This document shows, one piece after another, positions 44,878-54,462 of a stretch of DNA of 64,000 nucleotides. The DNA comes from CAG-791 sp002449595. GTDB lineage: Bacteria; Bacillota; Clostridia; Lachnospirales; Lachnospiraceae. Positions within the stretch are counted from its first letter, which is position 1. Each line of letters opens with the position of its first letter. The translations under genes were made by a program, and so were the position numbers. The stretch spans positions 1 through 64,000 of the forward strand of contig CAMNHV010000005.1 in the NCBI GenBank assembly GCA_946539855.1, in the 5' to 3' direction. The notes below the pieces were generated by a model, which was given only the letters and a program-made list of their open reading frames with translations, was not told the origin of the DNA and searched no databases.

Positions 44878-46202
44878 GAGAACTGCTGGAGACCCGGCAG
44901 TACACGAAGCTTCGCCAGACCGCGTCCGACATGAACGTCGCGGACATCGCCGCCGTCATGGACGACATGGAGGACGAAGAATCCTTAAAGATGTTCCGCA
45001 TCCTGCCCAAGGACATGGCGGCGGACGTCTTCGCAAATCTTGAACTGGACGACCAGCAGTACATCATCCAGTCCCTGTCCGATAAAGAAGCGACAAACAT
45101 CATCGAAAACCTGATGTCCGACGATGCGACCGACCTCCTCGAGGAGATGCCGGCGAACGTCGTCAAGCGCATCCTCGCGAACGCGAGCCCCGAGACACGC
45201 GCGGACATCAACCATCTTCTGCGCTATCCTGAGGATTCCGCGGGTTCCCTGATGACGGTCGAGTACGTCGACCTCCGGGAGGACATGACTGTCGCGGACG
45301 CGATCGCAAGGATCCGCAAGATCGGCCTCGACTCCGAGACCGTCAACGTCTGCTACGTCGTGGACAAGGAGCGCATCCTGAAAGGCACCGTGGCGCTGCG
45401 CTATCTCATTATCATGCAGCCGGATGCCGTAATCGGCGACTTCATGAACGAGAACGTCATCAGCATCAACACGATGACCGACCAGGAAGAAGCGGCGCAC
45501 ATGTTCCAGAAATACGACTTCACCGCCATGCCGGTCGTAGACAACGAAGACCGCATGGTCGGTATCATCACCATCGATGACGTGGTCGATATCATGCAGG
45601 AAGAGGCCACGGAGGATATCGAAAAGATGGCGGCTATCCTGCCGACCGACAAGCCGTACTTCAAAGTCGGCATCTTCGAGACCTACCGCAAGCGCATGCC
45701 CTGGCTGCTGCTCCTGATGATCTCCGCAGCCTTCACCGGCGCCATCATCTCGCGCTACGAGCAGGCGCTCTCCGCCTGCGTCATTCTGACTGCTTACATC
45801 CCGATGCTGATGGACACCGGCGGAAATGCCGGGTCGCAGTCGTCGGTCTCCGTCATCCGCGGCATCTCTCTGGGAGAGATCGAGTTCAAGGACACGTTCC
45901 GTGCGGTGTGGAAGGAAATCCTCGTATCGATCCTGTGCGGCGTGACCCTCGCGGCCACCAACTTCCTCAAGATGATGGTCATGGACAGAAGCACCGTCAT
46001 GATCGCGCTGGTCGTCTGTATCACGCTGCTCCTGGTCGTGTTCTTCTCCAAGCTGATCGGCTGTGTCCTGCCGCTCGTCGCTGACCGGATCGGCTTCGAC
46101 CCCGCCGTCATGGCGTCGCCGCTGATCACCACGATCGTCGACACGATCTCGCTGGTCGTCTACTTCTTCCTGGCGACACACCTGCTGAATCTGGCCGCTT
46201 AA
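44844..46202 (+). CDS. mgtE: Magnesium transporter MgtE
   Basis: Mg2+ channel of the MgtE family. The cytoplasmic N domain covers about residues 1-130, followed by two CBS domains (YPEDSAGSLMTVEYV marks their start; FMNENVISINTMTDQEEAA the second). The membrane domain has five helices with GNAGSQSSVSVIRGISLGEI and the pore-region sequence ADRIGFDPAVMASPLITT. I chose the ATG with GGAGGAG 6 bases upstream; a TTG five codons earlier is in frame. The 452-residue length is standard. No M-box riboswitch is visible upstream. A clear terminator follows. Confidence 0.96.
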   Translation: MEEEIRYETVLRELLETRQYTKLRQTASDMNVADIAAVMDDMEDEESLKMFRILPKDMAADVFANLELDDQQYIIQSLSDKEATNIIENLMSDDATDLLEEMPANVVKRILANASPETRADINHLLRYPEDSAGSLMTVEYVDLREDMTVADAIARIRKIGLDSETVNVCYVVDKERILKGTVALRYLIIMQPDAVIGDFMNENVISINTMTDQEEAAHMFQKYDFTAMPVVDNEDRMVGIITIDDVVDIMQEEATEDIEKMAAILPTDKPYFKVGIFETYRKRMPWLLLLMISAAFTGAIISRYEQALSACVILTAYIPMLMDTGGNAGSQSSVSVIRGISLGEIEFKDTFRAVWKEILVSILCGVTLAATNFLKMMVMDRSTVMIALVVCITLLLVVFFSKLIGCVLPLVADRIGFDPAVMASPLITTIVDTISLVVYFFLATHLLNLAA

Positions 46203-46243
46203 GATTCGCGGCAGGATCCTTTTTCATACGAAAGTCACTTGAG

Positions 46244-46273
46244 CGGTGCTCCTGAGCGGGGGCACCGTTTTTT
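46244..46273 (+). terminator. Intrinsic terminator of mgtE
   Basis: CGGTGC and GCACCG flank a 12-base loop and are followed by six T residues, 42 bases past the mgtE stop. Confidence 0.85.
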
Positions 46274-46353
46274 CGCGCTCCCACCCCTCAGAATCCCCTT
46301 GTTTCACTCGATCTTTGTTCAAAATCATGAATTTCTTTGTCAGTTTTGACTAA

Positions 46354-46382
46354 TTGCCAACCGCCGGAGGACGCGCTATCGT
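46354..46382 (+). promoter_or_regulatory. Weak candidate promoter for the coiled-coil protein gene
   Basis: TTGCCA, 17 bases and TATCGT lie about 90 bases before the start. This 194-base gap holds no other clear signal. Confidence 0.3.
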
Positions 46383-46467
46383 TTTTAACACGCCGCCCGG
46401 ATCCGGGGTGGCACAAGCAATCTTGCATCACTCTTTGAGCCGCATCTTAAGAAAGGAACGCACGTCT

Positions 46468-48006
46468 ATGAGATCACCTTCTTCCAAGCGCACATTGTTT
46501 CCCTTCCTGCGGGGGTCCGCTGTCCGCGAGGCGCAGCCGCAGCCGCAGAATGACCAGTTTCTTGACACCGAGGACGAGATCGACCTCTTTCTCCGCGAGC
46601 TGGAGAGCGAAGGCTCCGCGGGGGCTTCTTCCGGAAAGAAGCGCCTCTTCGGGAAAAGCATGCATCCCGCCGCATTCCTGCGGCGGCACAAGGCTTTTCT
46701 CACCGCGCTCACTGCAGGGCTCAGCATCGCGTTCTGCGCCCTCCTCGTCCTGCTCTACTTCGTCCCGGTCTACACGAAGGGAACGCGGGCAGAGCAGCGG
46801 ATCCTCGCGGAGAGCGAGGCGCGCGCAGAGGACATGGACCGCAGACTCGACGCGATCGACTCCTATCTCAGGCAGTTGAACGAGTTCATACCGGAAGGCA
46901 CAGCGTCAGGCCACTACGGCAGTACGGGAAGTGAAGGGTCTCAGGGGAATGCCGGCCCCGGGCAGGAGGCCGCGGGCAGCGCAGGGTTAGCCGCGAATGC
47001 GGCGCTCTCGGAGGAAGAACTCGCCCGGATGCAGGAGACGCTCTCCGCGTTCGAGACGGATCTCACGGAATACCGGGACGAGAACCCGGTCGAGGACACC
47101 GACGTCGCAGACAGGCTCTCCTCCCTCCTGGACGAGCTCGCGCAGACGAGGGAGTCCGTGGAGAGCCTCCGCGCGCCGGACAGCGGCCTGACGGACGCGG
47201 AGATCGCCGCGCGCCTCACGGCGCTGCAGGAGCAGCTGGACCGGATCTCCGGGGACAGGAGCGATCTTCTCACGGCGATCGACCGCGTGCACAACGACGT
47301 CTCTTCTCTCTCCTCCGACCTCAGCGCGGACGGGACGAAGAACTATGACGACCTCGCCTCTCTCCTGAAGAGCTCAAACGACGAGCTCGGCAGGCAGCTT
47401 CAGAGCAGTCTTTCGGCGAGCGAGAGTTCCTTCCTCGGCCAGAGCCGGGAGATCGCGGCCTCGGTGAGCCAGAGCAGCGCGGCGGTCTCCGCCGGCATCG
47501 AGGCGCTCTCGCAGCAGCAGGCTGCGGCGTCCGGCAGCATCAGCGAACTCAGCAGCAGTATCGGAGGCGTGAGCGGGAGCCTGAGCGGCATGCAGGGCAG
47601 CCTCGACGGCTTAGGCGGCGACCTCTACGCCCTGCAGGACACCGTGAGTGCTCTCACCGGAAGGACGCAGGAACTCGAAGACCAGGTGGCCGATCTGCTG
47701 GAAAAGACAGAAACAGGAAATGGAGAACTGCAGCTCGCGCTGCAGGAACAGAACGCCGCGATGGAGAGCCTCTCGAGCGCCCAGTCGCAGCAGACGGAGT
47801 CCCTCATCAGCGGCCAGACAGCACAGCAGAGCGAGGAGTTCTCCCAGCTGCGCCGGCAGCTCGCGGACATCAGCGTCCAGCTCACCGAGCTCCGGGACCT
47901 GATCCCCGGCGGCCAGGGCAGCGGCGAGTCCGGCGGCGATGATCCCTACGTTCCGGACACGCCTGTCCCGGACGAGCCTGCTCCCGAGGAGCCGGTGACG
48001 CCGTGA
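46468..48006 (+). CDS. Membrane-anchored coiled-coil protein with Pro-rich tail, unknown function
   Basis: I do not recognise this 512-residue protein. The N-terminal 70 residues are cytoplasmic by charge and contain an acidic helix (LDTEDEIDLFLRELESE, about 32-48). One membrane helix follows at about 77-100. The remaining part, presumably outside, is a long heptad-rich coiled coil with Ser/Gln/Gly-rich stretches (SSSIGGVSGSLSGMQGSLDG) and ends in a Pro/Glu tail (PDTPVPDEPAPEEPVTP). No enzymatic motif, LPXTG or methyl-accepting HAMP domain is visible. I chose the ATG preceded by AAAGGA. The gene stands alone between two terminators. A role in cell-surface or division structure is only a guess. 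Confidence 0.8.
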   Translation: MRSPSSKRTLFPFLRGSAVREAQPQPQNDQFLDTEDEIDLFLRELESEGSAGASSGKKRLFGKSMHPAAFLRRHKAFLTALTAGLSIAFCALLVLLYFVPVYTKGTRAEQRILAESEARAEDMDRRLDAIDSYLRQLNEFIPEGTASGHYGSTGSEGSQGNAGPGQEAAGSAGLAANAALSEEELARMQETLSAFETDLTEYRDENPVEDTDVADRLSSLLDELAQTRESVESLRAPDSGLTDAEIAARLTALQEQLDRISGDRSDLLTAIDRVHNDVSSLSSDLSADGTKNYDDLASLLKSSNDELGRQLQSSLSASESSFLGQSREIAASVSQSSAAVSAGIEALSQQQAAASGSISELSSSIGGVSGSLSGMQGSLDGLGGDLYALQDTVSALTGRTQELEDQVADLLEKTETGNGELQLALQEQNAAMESLSSAQSQQTESLISGQTAQQSEEFSQLRRQLADISVQLTELRDLIPGGQGSGESGGDDPYVPDTPVPDEPAPEEPVTP

Positions 48007-48015
48007 TCAGAGCAT

Positions 48016-48047
48016 AGAAAAAGAGCTGCCTTCGCAGCTCTTTTTTT
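48016..48047. terminator. Bidirectional terminator between the coiled-coil gene and tRNA-Thr
   Basis: GAGCTGC and GCAGCTC flank a CTTC loop, with an A-run on one side and a T-run on the other. It can serve both convergent transcripts. Confidence 0.9.
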
Positions 48048-48048
48048 C

Positions 48049-48121
48049 AGCTGGCAACGGGAATCGGACCCGTGACCTCCGCACTACCAATGCGACGCAC
48101 TACCGACTGTGCTATGCCAGC
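48049..48121 (-). tRNA. tRNA-Thr (anticodon GGT)
   Basis: The 73-base cloverleaf has acceptor GCTGGCA/TGCCAGC with discriminator U, a GCAC/GTGC D stem, and anticodon stem TCGCA/TGCGG with loop TTGGTAG. The anticodon is GGT, reading ACC and ACU. The T arm is ACGGG/CCCGT. CCA is not encoded. Confidence 0.93.
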
Positions 48122-48183
48122 ACGTTATACCGCCCTTGCGGATCTCCGATCTTCATCGGCCCGCGCAACGATACAGCTTCATG

Positions 48184-48213
48184 ATAATATCACACAGAAT
48201 TTTGCTTTGTCAA
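48184..48213 (-). promoter_or_regulatory. Strong sigma-A promoter for tRNA-Thr
   Basis: The minus strand has a consensus TTGACA, an 18-base spacer and TATTAT, with a leader of about 55 bases to the tRNA. Confidence 0.8.
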
Positions 48214-48253
48214 TGACCAGCTTTCCGCAAATTGATTCAAGTTGGATCTTGCG

Positions 48254-48883
48254 TCACTTCAGCTTCCTGCGAATGCGCTGCAGCGCGTTGTCGATCGATT
48301 TCGGGGAGCGGGCGAGAACCGCCGCGATCTCCCGGTAATCCATGCCGGTGAGGTAAAGTCCGAGGACTTCCTGCTCCATCGGGCTTAAGTTCTGCTCGAT
48401 CCGGTCGAACATGAGGCGCACGCTCTCGCGGTCGATGACGCGCTGCTCCGGGTTGTCATTGTCCGGGGCGGAGATCATCTCGCCGAGCGCCTGCCTGACC
48501 TTGCTGCCGTCCGCGCCGTCCCGGCTGCCCGCCGCGGCGTCCAGCGACACTGCCATATTGAGCGGCAGGTGCTTGCTCCGGCCGTCCGCCTGGACCGCCG
48601 TGTAGATCTGCCGGCTCACGCACAGGGCCGCAAACGTCGGGAACGAAGCCTCCCTGGCGGGATCATAGTCGCGGATCGCCTTGAAGAGGCCGATCATGCC
48701 CTCCTGGATCAGGTCGTCCCTGTCCCCGCCGAGAATGAACATGGACCCTGCCTTGCTCCTCGCGAGTTCCTTATACCGGTCCATCAGGACGTCCATCGCT
48801 GCGGCGTCTCCCTCCCGAATGAGCGCAAGAAGCTCCTCATCGGTAAGAAAAACATCGCCGCCATCCCTCTTGTGTCTCTCCAT
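48254..48883 (-). CDS. sigH: RNA polymerase sigma factor SigH (Spo0H-like)
   Basis: Alternative sigma-70 factor of the SigH group, which drives early-stationary and sporulation-entry genes in Bacillota. Region 2 has RDDLIQEGMIGLFKAIRDYDP and region 4 ends with YREIAAVLARSPKSIDNALQRIRRKL. I chose the ATG with GGGAG 5 bases upstream; a TTG codon just before it is less likely. The 209-residue length fits. It follows rlmB, as in the cysS-mrnC-rlmB-(yacP)-sigH cluster, but no yacP (NYN-domain) gene lies in the 98-base gap. Whether the organism sporulates cannot be judged from the window. Confidence 0.9.
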   Translation of the reverse strand: MERHKRDGGDVFLTDEELLALIREGDAAAMDVLMDRYKELARSKAGSMFILGGDRDDLIQEGMIGLFKAIRDYDPAREASFPTFAALCVSRQIYTAVQADGRSKHLPLNMAVSLDAAAGSRDGADGSKVRQALGEMISAPDNDNPEQRVIDRESVRLMFDRIEQNLSPMEQEVLGLYLTGMDYREIAAVLARSPKSIDNALQRIRRKLK

Positions 48884-48981
48884 CAATACTCCCGCTCATA
48901 TTCCGGTGCTGTTTTGGCAGATTCACCGCGCATTATGCCGGTCTTATCCGGAGTGCTCCTCGCAGAAGCATCCTCGCGGAT

Positions 48982-49710
48982 TCAGCTCATTCGCTGCCTG
49001 ACGATCTCGTAAGCTAAAACGCCGGCCGCGACGGAGGCGTTCAGCGAGTCGATGTCGCCGAGACAGGGGATCGAGGCGATGAGGTCGCACTTCTCGCGGA
49101 CCAGCCTGGACACGCCGCTGCCCTCGCTTCCGATCACGAGGCAGATCGGACCCCGCAGGTCGAGCTTCGTCATCGTGGTGCCGTCCATGTCCGCACAGAC
49201 GGTCCAGATTCCCTTCTTCTGCAGGTCCTCGATCGTGCGGACGAGATTCGTCACGCGCGCGACCTTCGTGTAGTTCAGCGCGCCTGCGGACGCCTTGGCC
49301 GCGGTCGCCGTGAGGCCGACCGCCCTGTCCTTCGGGATGATGACGCCGTGCGCGCCCGCCATGTTGGCGGTGCGGATGATCGCGCCGAGGTTGTGGGGAT
49401 CCTCGATCCCGTCCAGCAGGAAGAAGAACGGCTGCTGCCCCTTCTCCTTAGCCGCCGCGAAGAGGTCGTCGACCTCCGCGTAGGCGTACTCCGCCGTGCT
49501 CGCGATCACGCCCTGGTGGCGCCCCGTCTCCGACATCTGGTCGAGCCGCTGTCGGGAGACGTATTTGATCGGCGTTCCCGCCTTCGCCGCCTCCCTCTTG
49601 ATCGTCATGACCGGCCCGTCTTTACATCCGTCCAGGATATACAGCCTGTCGATGGTCCTTCCCGCGCGGAAGGCCTCGATCACAGCATTTCTTCCTTCAA
49701 TATCCGCCAT
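48982..49710 (-). CDS. rlmB: 23S rRNA (guanosine-2'-O-)-methyltransferase RlmB (TrmH/SpoU family)
   Basis: Predicted 2'-O-methyltransferase of the SpoU class. The N-terminal L30e-like substrate-binding domain (DIEGRNAVIEAFRAGRTID) is followed by the knotted catalytic domain. Its motifs are NLGAIIRTANMAGAHGVIIP, LVIGSEGSGVSRLVREKCD and SLNASVAAGVLAYEIVRQ. The 242-residue length matches RlmB. It follows mrnC by 2 bases and precedes sigH. A tRNA target cannot be excluded. Confidence 0.93.
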   Translation of the reverse strand: MADIEGRNAVIEAFRAGRTIDRLYILDGCKDGPVMTIKREAAKAGTPIKYVSRQRLDQMSETGRHQGVIASTAEYAYAEVDDLFAAAKEKGQQPFFFLLDGIEDPHNLGAIIRTANMAGAHGVIIPKDRAVGLTATAAKASAGALNYTKVARVTNLVRTIEDLQKKGIWTVCADMDGTTMTKLDLRGPICLVIGSEGSGVSRLVREKCDLIASIPCLGDIDSLNASVAAGVLAYEIVRQRMS

Positions 49711-49712
49711 TT

Positions 49713-50137
49713 TTAATTACTCTCCTCTTCCAGAGCATCCTCTGCCTGCCGCAGCAGCTGCAGGAACCGCGCCGTCTCTCCCTTCAGGTAGAGATAGCCG
49801 CAGAGCGTCTCCAGCGCCGTCGCCTTCCGGTAGTCCTCTTCCGTCGCGCTGTGCGCCTTGTGGTGCGGGTTCGCGTTTCTTCCCCGCCGGTAGATCGCGG
49901 CTTCCTCGTCAGTCAGGAACGGCTGCATCGCGTCGATGAGCTTCGCCTGCATGGAGGCGCGCACGATCCGGTTCGTCTCGTTGTGCAGCTTTTCCGCCTG
50001 CCGGCTGCCCTGCGAGAGGACCACCGTGCGGATGATGAGCGAAAAGACCGCATCTCCCAAAAAAGCCAGAGCCAAAGGTGAATACTGCCCCGGCTCTGTC
50101 TTTTTCTCCGTTGGAAACTGTTCCAGTATCAGATCAT

Positions 50138-50153
<16 letters not shown>
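49713..50153 (-). CDS. mrnC: Mini-ribonuclease III
   Basis: RNase III-like enzyme lacking a double-stranded RNA-binding domain; in Bacillus it matures 23S rRNA. The catalytic domain reads SPLALAFLGDAVFSLIIRT, which contains the GDAV/Asp metal site, then LHNETNRIVRASMQAKLID and DYRKATALETLCGYLYLKG. The 146-residue length fits. It overlaps the end of cysS by 16 bases, the conserved cysS-mrnC pair. Confidence 0.94.
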
Positions 50154-51562
<1,409 letters not shown>

Positions 51563-51605
51563 AGTGCCCTGTACTCCTTTGTTTGTGATTTAGTGTATCC
51601 AGACC

Positions 51606-51634
51606 AGTTTATCGCCCAGCCTGCGCGGATGCAA
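51606..51634 (-). promoter_or_regulatory. Sigma-A promoter for cysS-mrnC-rlmB
   Basis: The minus strand has TTGCAT, a 17-base spacer and TAAACT, 44 bases before the cysS start codon. Confidence 0.65.
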
Positions 51635-51691
51635 GCGGTTTCCGGTCCGTGAAGCCGCGCGGAATCCGTCTGTGCCTTTGCGCGGAACTGC

Positions 51692-52255
51692 TTATCCCTG
51701 CCGCATCGGACAGCCGCCGCAGTTTCCGCAGCTTCTGCCGGCTGCATCGGAGGAGGTCATTGCCGTCGCCGCACTCAGGTCCAGCGGCGATTCGATCAGG
51801 GCGACCGCCTGCGCGGCGATCCCCTCTCCGCTGCCCGTGAATCCGAGCCCTTCCTCTGTCGTTGCCTTGACGCTGACCTGGCTCACGTCGATCTGCAGCG
51901 CCGACGCGATGTTGTTTCTCATCGCGTCGATGTGCGGCCGCATCTTCGGCGCCTGCGCGATGACCGTCGCGTCAATGTTGCTGATCAGATAAAAATGCTC
52001 TCTGAGGAGCTCCCCCACGCGGGCGAGCAGCTGCAGCGAATCCGCGCCTTTGTAGGCCGGGTCGCTGTCCGGGAAGTGCAGCCCGATGTCCCCGAGCGCC
52101 GCCGCACCGAGCAGCGCGTCCGAGATCGCGTGCAGCAGGACGTCGGCGTCGGAGTGCCCGAGCAGCCCCTTTTCATATGGAATGTCCACGCCGCCGATGA
52201 TGAGCCTGCGCCCCTCCGCGAGCCGGTGGACGTCGTATCCGGTTCCGATCCTCAT
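51692..52255 (-). CDS. ispF: 2-C-methyl-D-erythritol 2,4-cyclodiphosphate synthase with Cys-rich C-terminal tail
   Basis: Zinc trimer of the MEP pathway that forms the cyclodiphosphate. The start gives MRIGTGYDVHRLAEG; the DxH motif is DVH. Metal and substrate motifs are LGHSDADVLLHAISDALLGA and KGADSLQLL. The usual family end, GFTGSGEGIAAQAVALIE, is followed here by about 28 extra residues that contain CGNCGGC. The 187-residue protein is therefore about 30 longer than normal. ispD, which often precedes or fuses with ispF, is not adjacent. The Shine-Dalgarno is weak. Confidence 0.95.
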   Translation of the reverse strand: MRIGTGYDVHRLAEGRRLIIGGVDIPYEKGLLGHSDADVLLHAISDALLGAAALGDIGLHFPDSDPAYKGADSLQLLARVGELLREHFYLISNIDATVIAQAPKMRPHIDAMRNNIASALQIDVSQVSVKATTEEGLGFTGSGEGIAAQAVALIESPLDLSAATAMTSSDAAGRSCGNCGGCPMRQG

Positions 52256-52300
52256 GAATACATACTCTTTCTGATAATTATTATCGCTATGGCACGAGTC

Positions 52301-52350
52301 ATGCCGACAGGTTCGTGAACGCTTCGCGCTCACGAACTGTCGCGGCATTC
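52301..52350. other. Long imperfect hairpin in the ispF-purH gap
   Basis: GTTCGTGA (52311-52318) and TCACGAAC (52330-52337) form the core stem, extended outward with small bulges by ATGCCGACAG and TGTCGCGGCAT. Confidence 0.6.
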
Positions 52351-52375
52351 GCCGTATGCGTCCAATCTGTCTGTC

Positions 52376-52404
52376 AGGCATTCGTGAGCGGGCTCACGAT
52401 GCCT
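52376..52404. other. Second hairpin in the ispF-purH gap
   Basis: AGGCATTCGTGAG (52376-52388) and CTCACGATGCCT (52393-52404) pair with one bulged base. It shares the TCGTGAG core with the first hairpin 30-40 bases away. Confidence 0.55.
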
Positions 52405-52445
52405 TCGGCCATCTTGTCCGCGCATGCCTCATTGCTGCGCGCACC

Positions 52446-53624
52446 TCAGTGATGGAAAAGTCTGATCCCCGTGAAGCACATGACCATATCGTGCGCATCG
52501 CACGCCTCGATCACGTTGTCGTCCCGGACGGAGCCGCCGGGCTGCGCCACGTATTTCACGCCGCTGCGGAACGCGCGCTCGATGTTGTCGCCAAACGGGA
52601 AGAACGCATCGGAGCCGAGCGAGACGCCGGTGTTGCCGTCCAGCCATGCTCTCTTCTCTTCCGCCGTGAAGACGTTCGGCTTCACGGTGAAGATGTTCTC
52701 CCAGCGGCCGTCCGCGAGGACGTCCATGTAATCCTCACCCATGTAGAGGTCGATCGCGTTGTCCCTGTCCGCGCGCCGGATGTCGCTTCTGAAAGGAAGC
52801 TCCAGCACCTGCGGCGACTGCCGAAGGTACCAGTTGTCCGCCTTGCTGCCCGCGAGCCGCGTGCAGTGGATGCGCGACTGCTGCCCGGCGCCGATGCCGA
52901 TCGCCTGGCCGCCCTTCACGAAGCAGACGGAGTTCGACTGCGTGTACTTCAGCGTGATCAGGGAGATCGCGAGATCGTCCCTCGCTTCTTTCGGCAGATC
53001 CTTATTCTTTGTCACGATGTTTGCGAAAAGCGCATCGTCGATCACGAGCTCGTTCCTGCCCTGCTCGAACGTCACGCCGAAGACCTGCTTGCGCTCGATC
53101 TCCTCGGGCTCATAGGACGGATCGATCTGGATGACCGCGTAGCCACCTTTTTTCTTCGCGGAAAGGATCTCCAGCGCCTCCTTGTCATATCCGGGCGCGA
53201 TCACGCCGTCGGACACCTCGCGCGCGATCAGCTTCGCGGTCGCGGCGTCGCAGACGTCGGAGAGCGAGATGAAATCGCCGAAGGAGCTCATGCGGTCCGC
53301 GCCGCGGGCACGGGCATACGCGCTCGCGAGAGGCGTCAGCTCATCCGTGTCGTCGACCCAGTAGATCTTCCGCTCGACGTCCGTCAGCGGAAGGCCGATC
53401 GCCGCGCCGGCGGGGGACACGTGCTTGAAGGAAGTCGCGGACGGAAGCCCCGTCGCCCTCTTCAGTTCGCGCACGAGCTGCCAGCCGTTGAAGCCGTCCA
53501 GCAGATTGATGTAGCCGGGCCTGCCGTTCAGCACCGTGATGGGAAGGTCCTTGCCGTTCTCCATAAAGATCCTGGAGGGTTTCTGGTTCGGGTTGCATCC
53601 GTATTTCAGTTCAAGTTCAGTCAT
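52446..53624 (-). CDS. purH: Stand-alone AICAR formyltransferase (PurH C-terminal domain)
   Basis: Transfers a formyl group from 10-formyl-THF to AICAR, the penultimate step of IMP synthesis. The 392-residue protein matches only the transformylase half of PurH: NPNQKPSRIF near the N-terminus, SFKHVSPAGAAIG, RMSSFGDFISLSDVCD and ALRFVKGGQAIGIGAGQQSRI-type VCFVKGGQAIGIGAGQQSR. The MGS-like IMP cyclohydrolase domain of ordinary PurH is absent, and a separate cyclohydrolase gene lies 84 bases upstream. The pair therefore splits one function across two unrelated proteins. Confidence 0.92.
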   Translation of the reverse strand: MTELELKYGCNPNQKPSRIFMENGKDLPITVLNGRPGYINLLDGFNGWQLVRELKRATGLPSATSFKHVSPAGAAIGLPLTDVERKIYWVDDTDELTPLASAYARARGADRMSSFGDFISLSDVCDAATAKLIAREVSDGVIAPGYDKEALEILSAKKKGGYAVIQIDPSYEPEEIERKQVFGVTFEQGRNELVIDDALFANIVTKNKDLPKEARDDLAISLITLKYTQSNSVCFVKGGQAIGIGAGQQSRIHCTRLAGSKADNWYLRQSPQVLELPFRSDIRRADRDNAIDLYMGEDYMDVLADGRWENIFTVKPNVFTAEEKRAWLDGNTGVSLGSDAFFPFGDNIERAFRSGVKYVAQPGGSVRDDNVIEACDAHDMVMCFTGIRLFHH

Positions 53625-53708
53625 ACGTCCTCTTTTCTTTGATTGGTGGTTGATTTGCCTTTTTTAAAACGCCCCTTCCCCGGGAAGCAAAGTGCTTCCC
53701 GCCGAAGC

Positions 53709-54428
53709 TCACGCGTTCTTGTTGTAGATCCTCGTCTCGTAAGTGCCGTCCGCGATGTCGATGAACCGCACGAAGAGCGACACCTTGTTGTCCTCGTTCA
53801 GCGCGTCCCAGACTCTCTTCCCGAACGTGTCAATGTCCGCAGTCATCTCCTGCGTGAACGCCACCTTTTCCGGCTCGCCGGAGAAGCTCGGCAGCGGGCT
53901 TCCGTCGCCTTCGTAAGTGTGGATGAATCTTCCTTCCGCCGCCTTCGGCGCCTCATACGAGAAGGTGAAGCGCTCCGTCGAAGCGGGATCGCCGTCCGCA
54001 CTCTTTAAGATCGACATGGAAAAGTCATATGCGCCGCCCTCCAGTTCCATCAGCCCGGAGATCCTGGGCGTGTAGTTCGGCGCGTCGGGCTCAAACGTCC
54101 TGCTCCGCAGCGACTGCTCGAAGGTCAGGCCCTTTTCCAGTCCCTCGTAGACCGTGTCCGTCTGGTCGCCGTTCGTGACGATCGTGTACTTGCCGAGCAC
54201 GCGCACCGGCGCGTAGATGATGAGGCTCGGGTCCTCCATTTTCGAAGGGTCGAACGCCTCCGTCCGGATCCCTTCCCCTTCCGTCACAAAGACGCGATTG
54301 CGGCTGTTGGCGCTGCGCCCCATGATGAAGTACGCAGTAATAGCCTTCGCGCCGTCCGCGGATCTCCCGATCACGATGCCTCTGCCGGGATACGCGTTGT
54401 CTCTAAGTAATTTTTCAAGGTCTGCCAT
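53709..54428 (-). CDS. IMP cyclohydrolase, PurO type
   Basis: Closes the ring of FAICAR to form IMP, the last step of purine synthesis. The 239-residue sequence has the COG3363-like pattern: NAYPGRGIVIGRSADGAKAI at the start, AYFIMGRSANSRNRVF, LIIYAPVRVLGKYTIVTNGDQTD and NYTPRISGLMEL. This is the type known from archaea and some Clostridia, unrelated to PurH N-terminal domain. It lies immediately upstream of the stand-alone transformylase. The assignment rests on motifs and context rather than a database search. Confidence 0.87.
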   Translation of the reverse strand: MADLEKLLRDNAYPGRGIVIGRSADGAKAITAYFIMGRSANSRNRVFVTEGEGIRTEAFDPSKMEDPSLIIYAPVRVLGKYTIVTNGDQTDTVYEGLEKGLTFEQSLRSRTFEPDAPNYTPRISGLMELEGGAYDFSMSILKSADGDPASTERFTFSYEAPKAAEGRFIHTYEGDGSPLPSFSGEPEKVAFTQEMTADIDTFGKRVWDALNEDNKVSLFVRFIDIADGTYETRIYNKNA

Positions 54429-54462
54429 TGAATATCCTTTCCGGATCCGTCCGAATCCCGTT

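Noticed and set aside
51563..51606. T-box leader for cysS
   Set aside because: The predicted transcription start leaves fewer than 45 leader bases and no T-box core or terminator is present.
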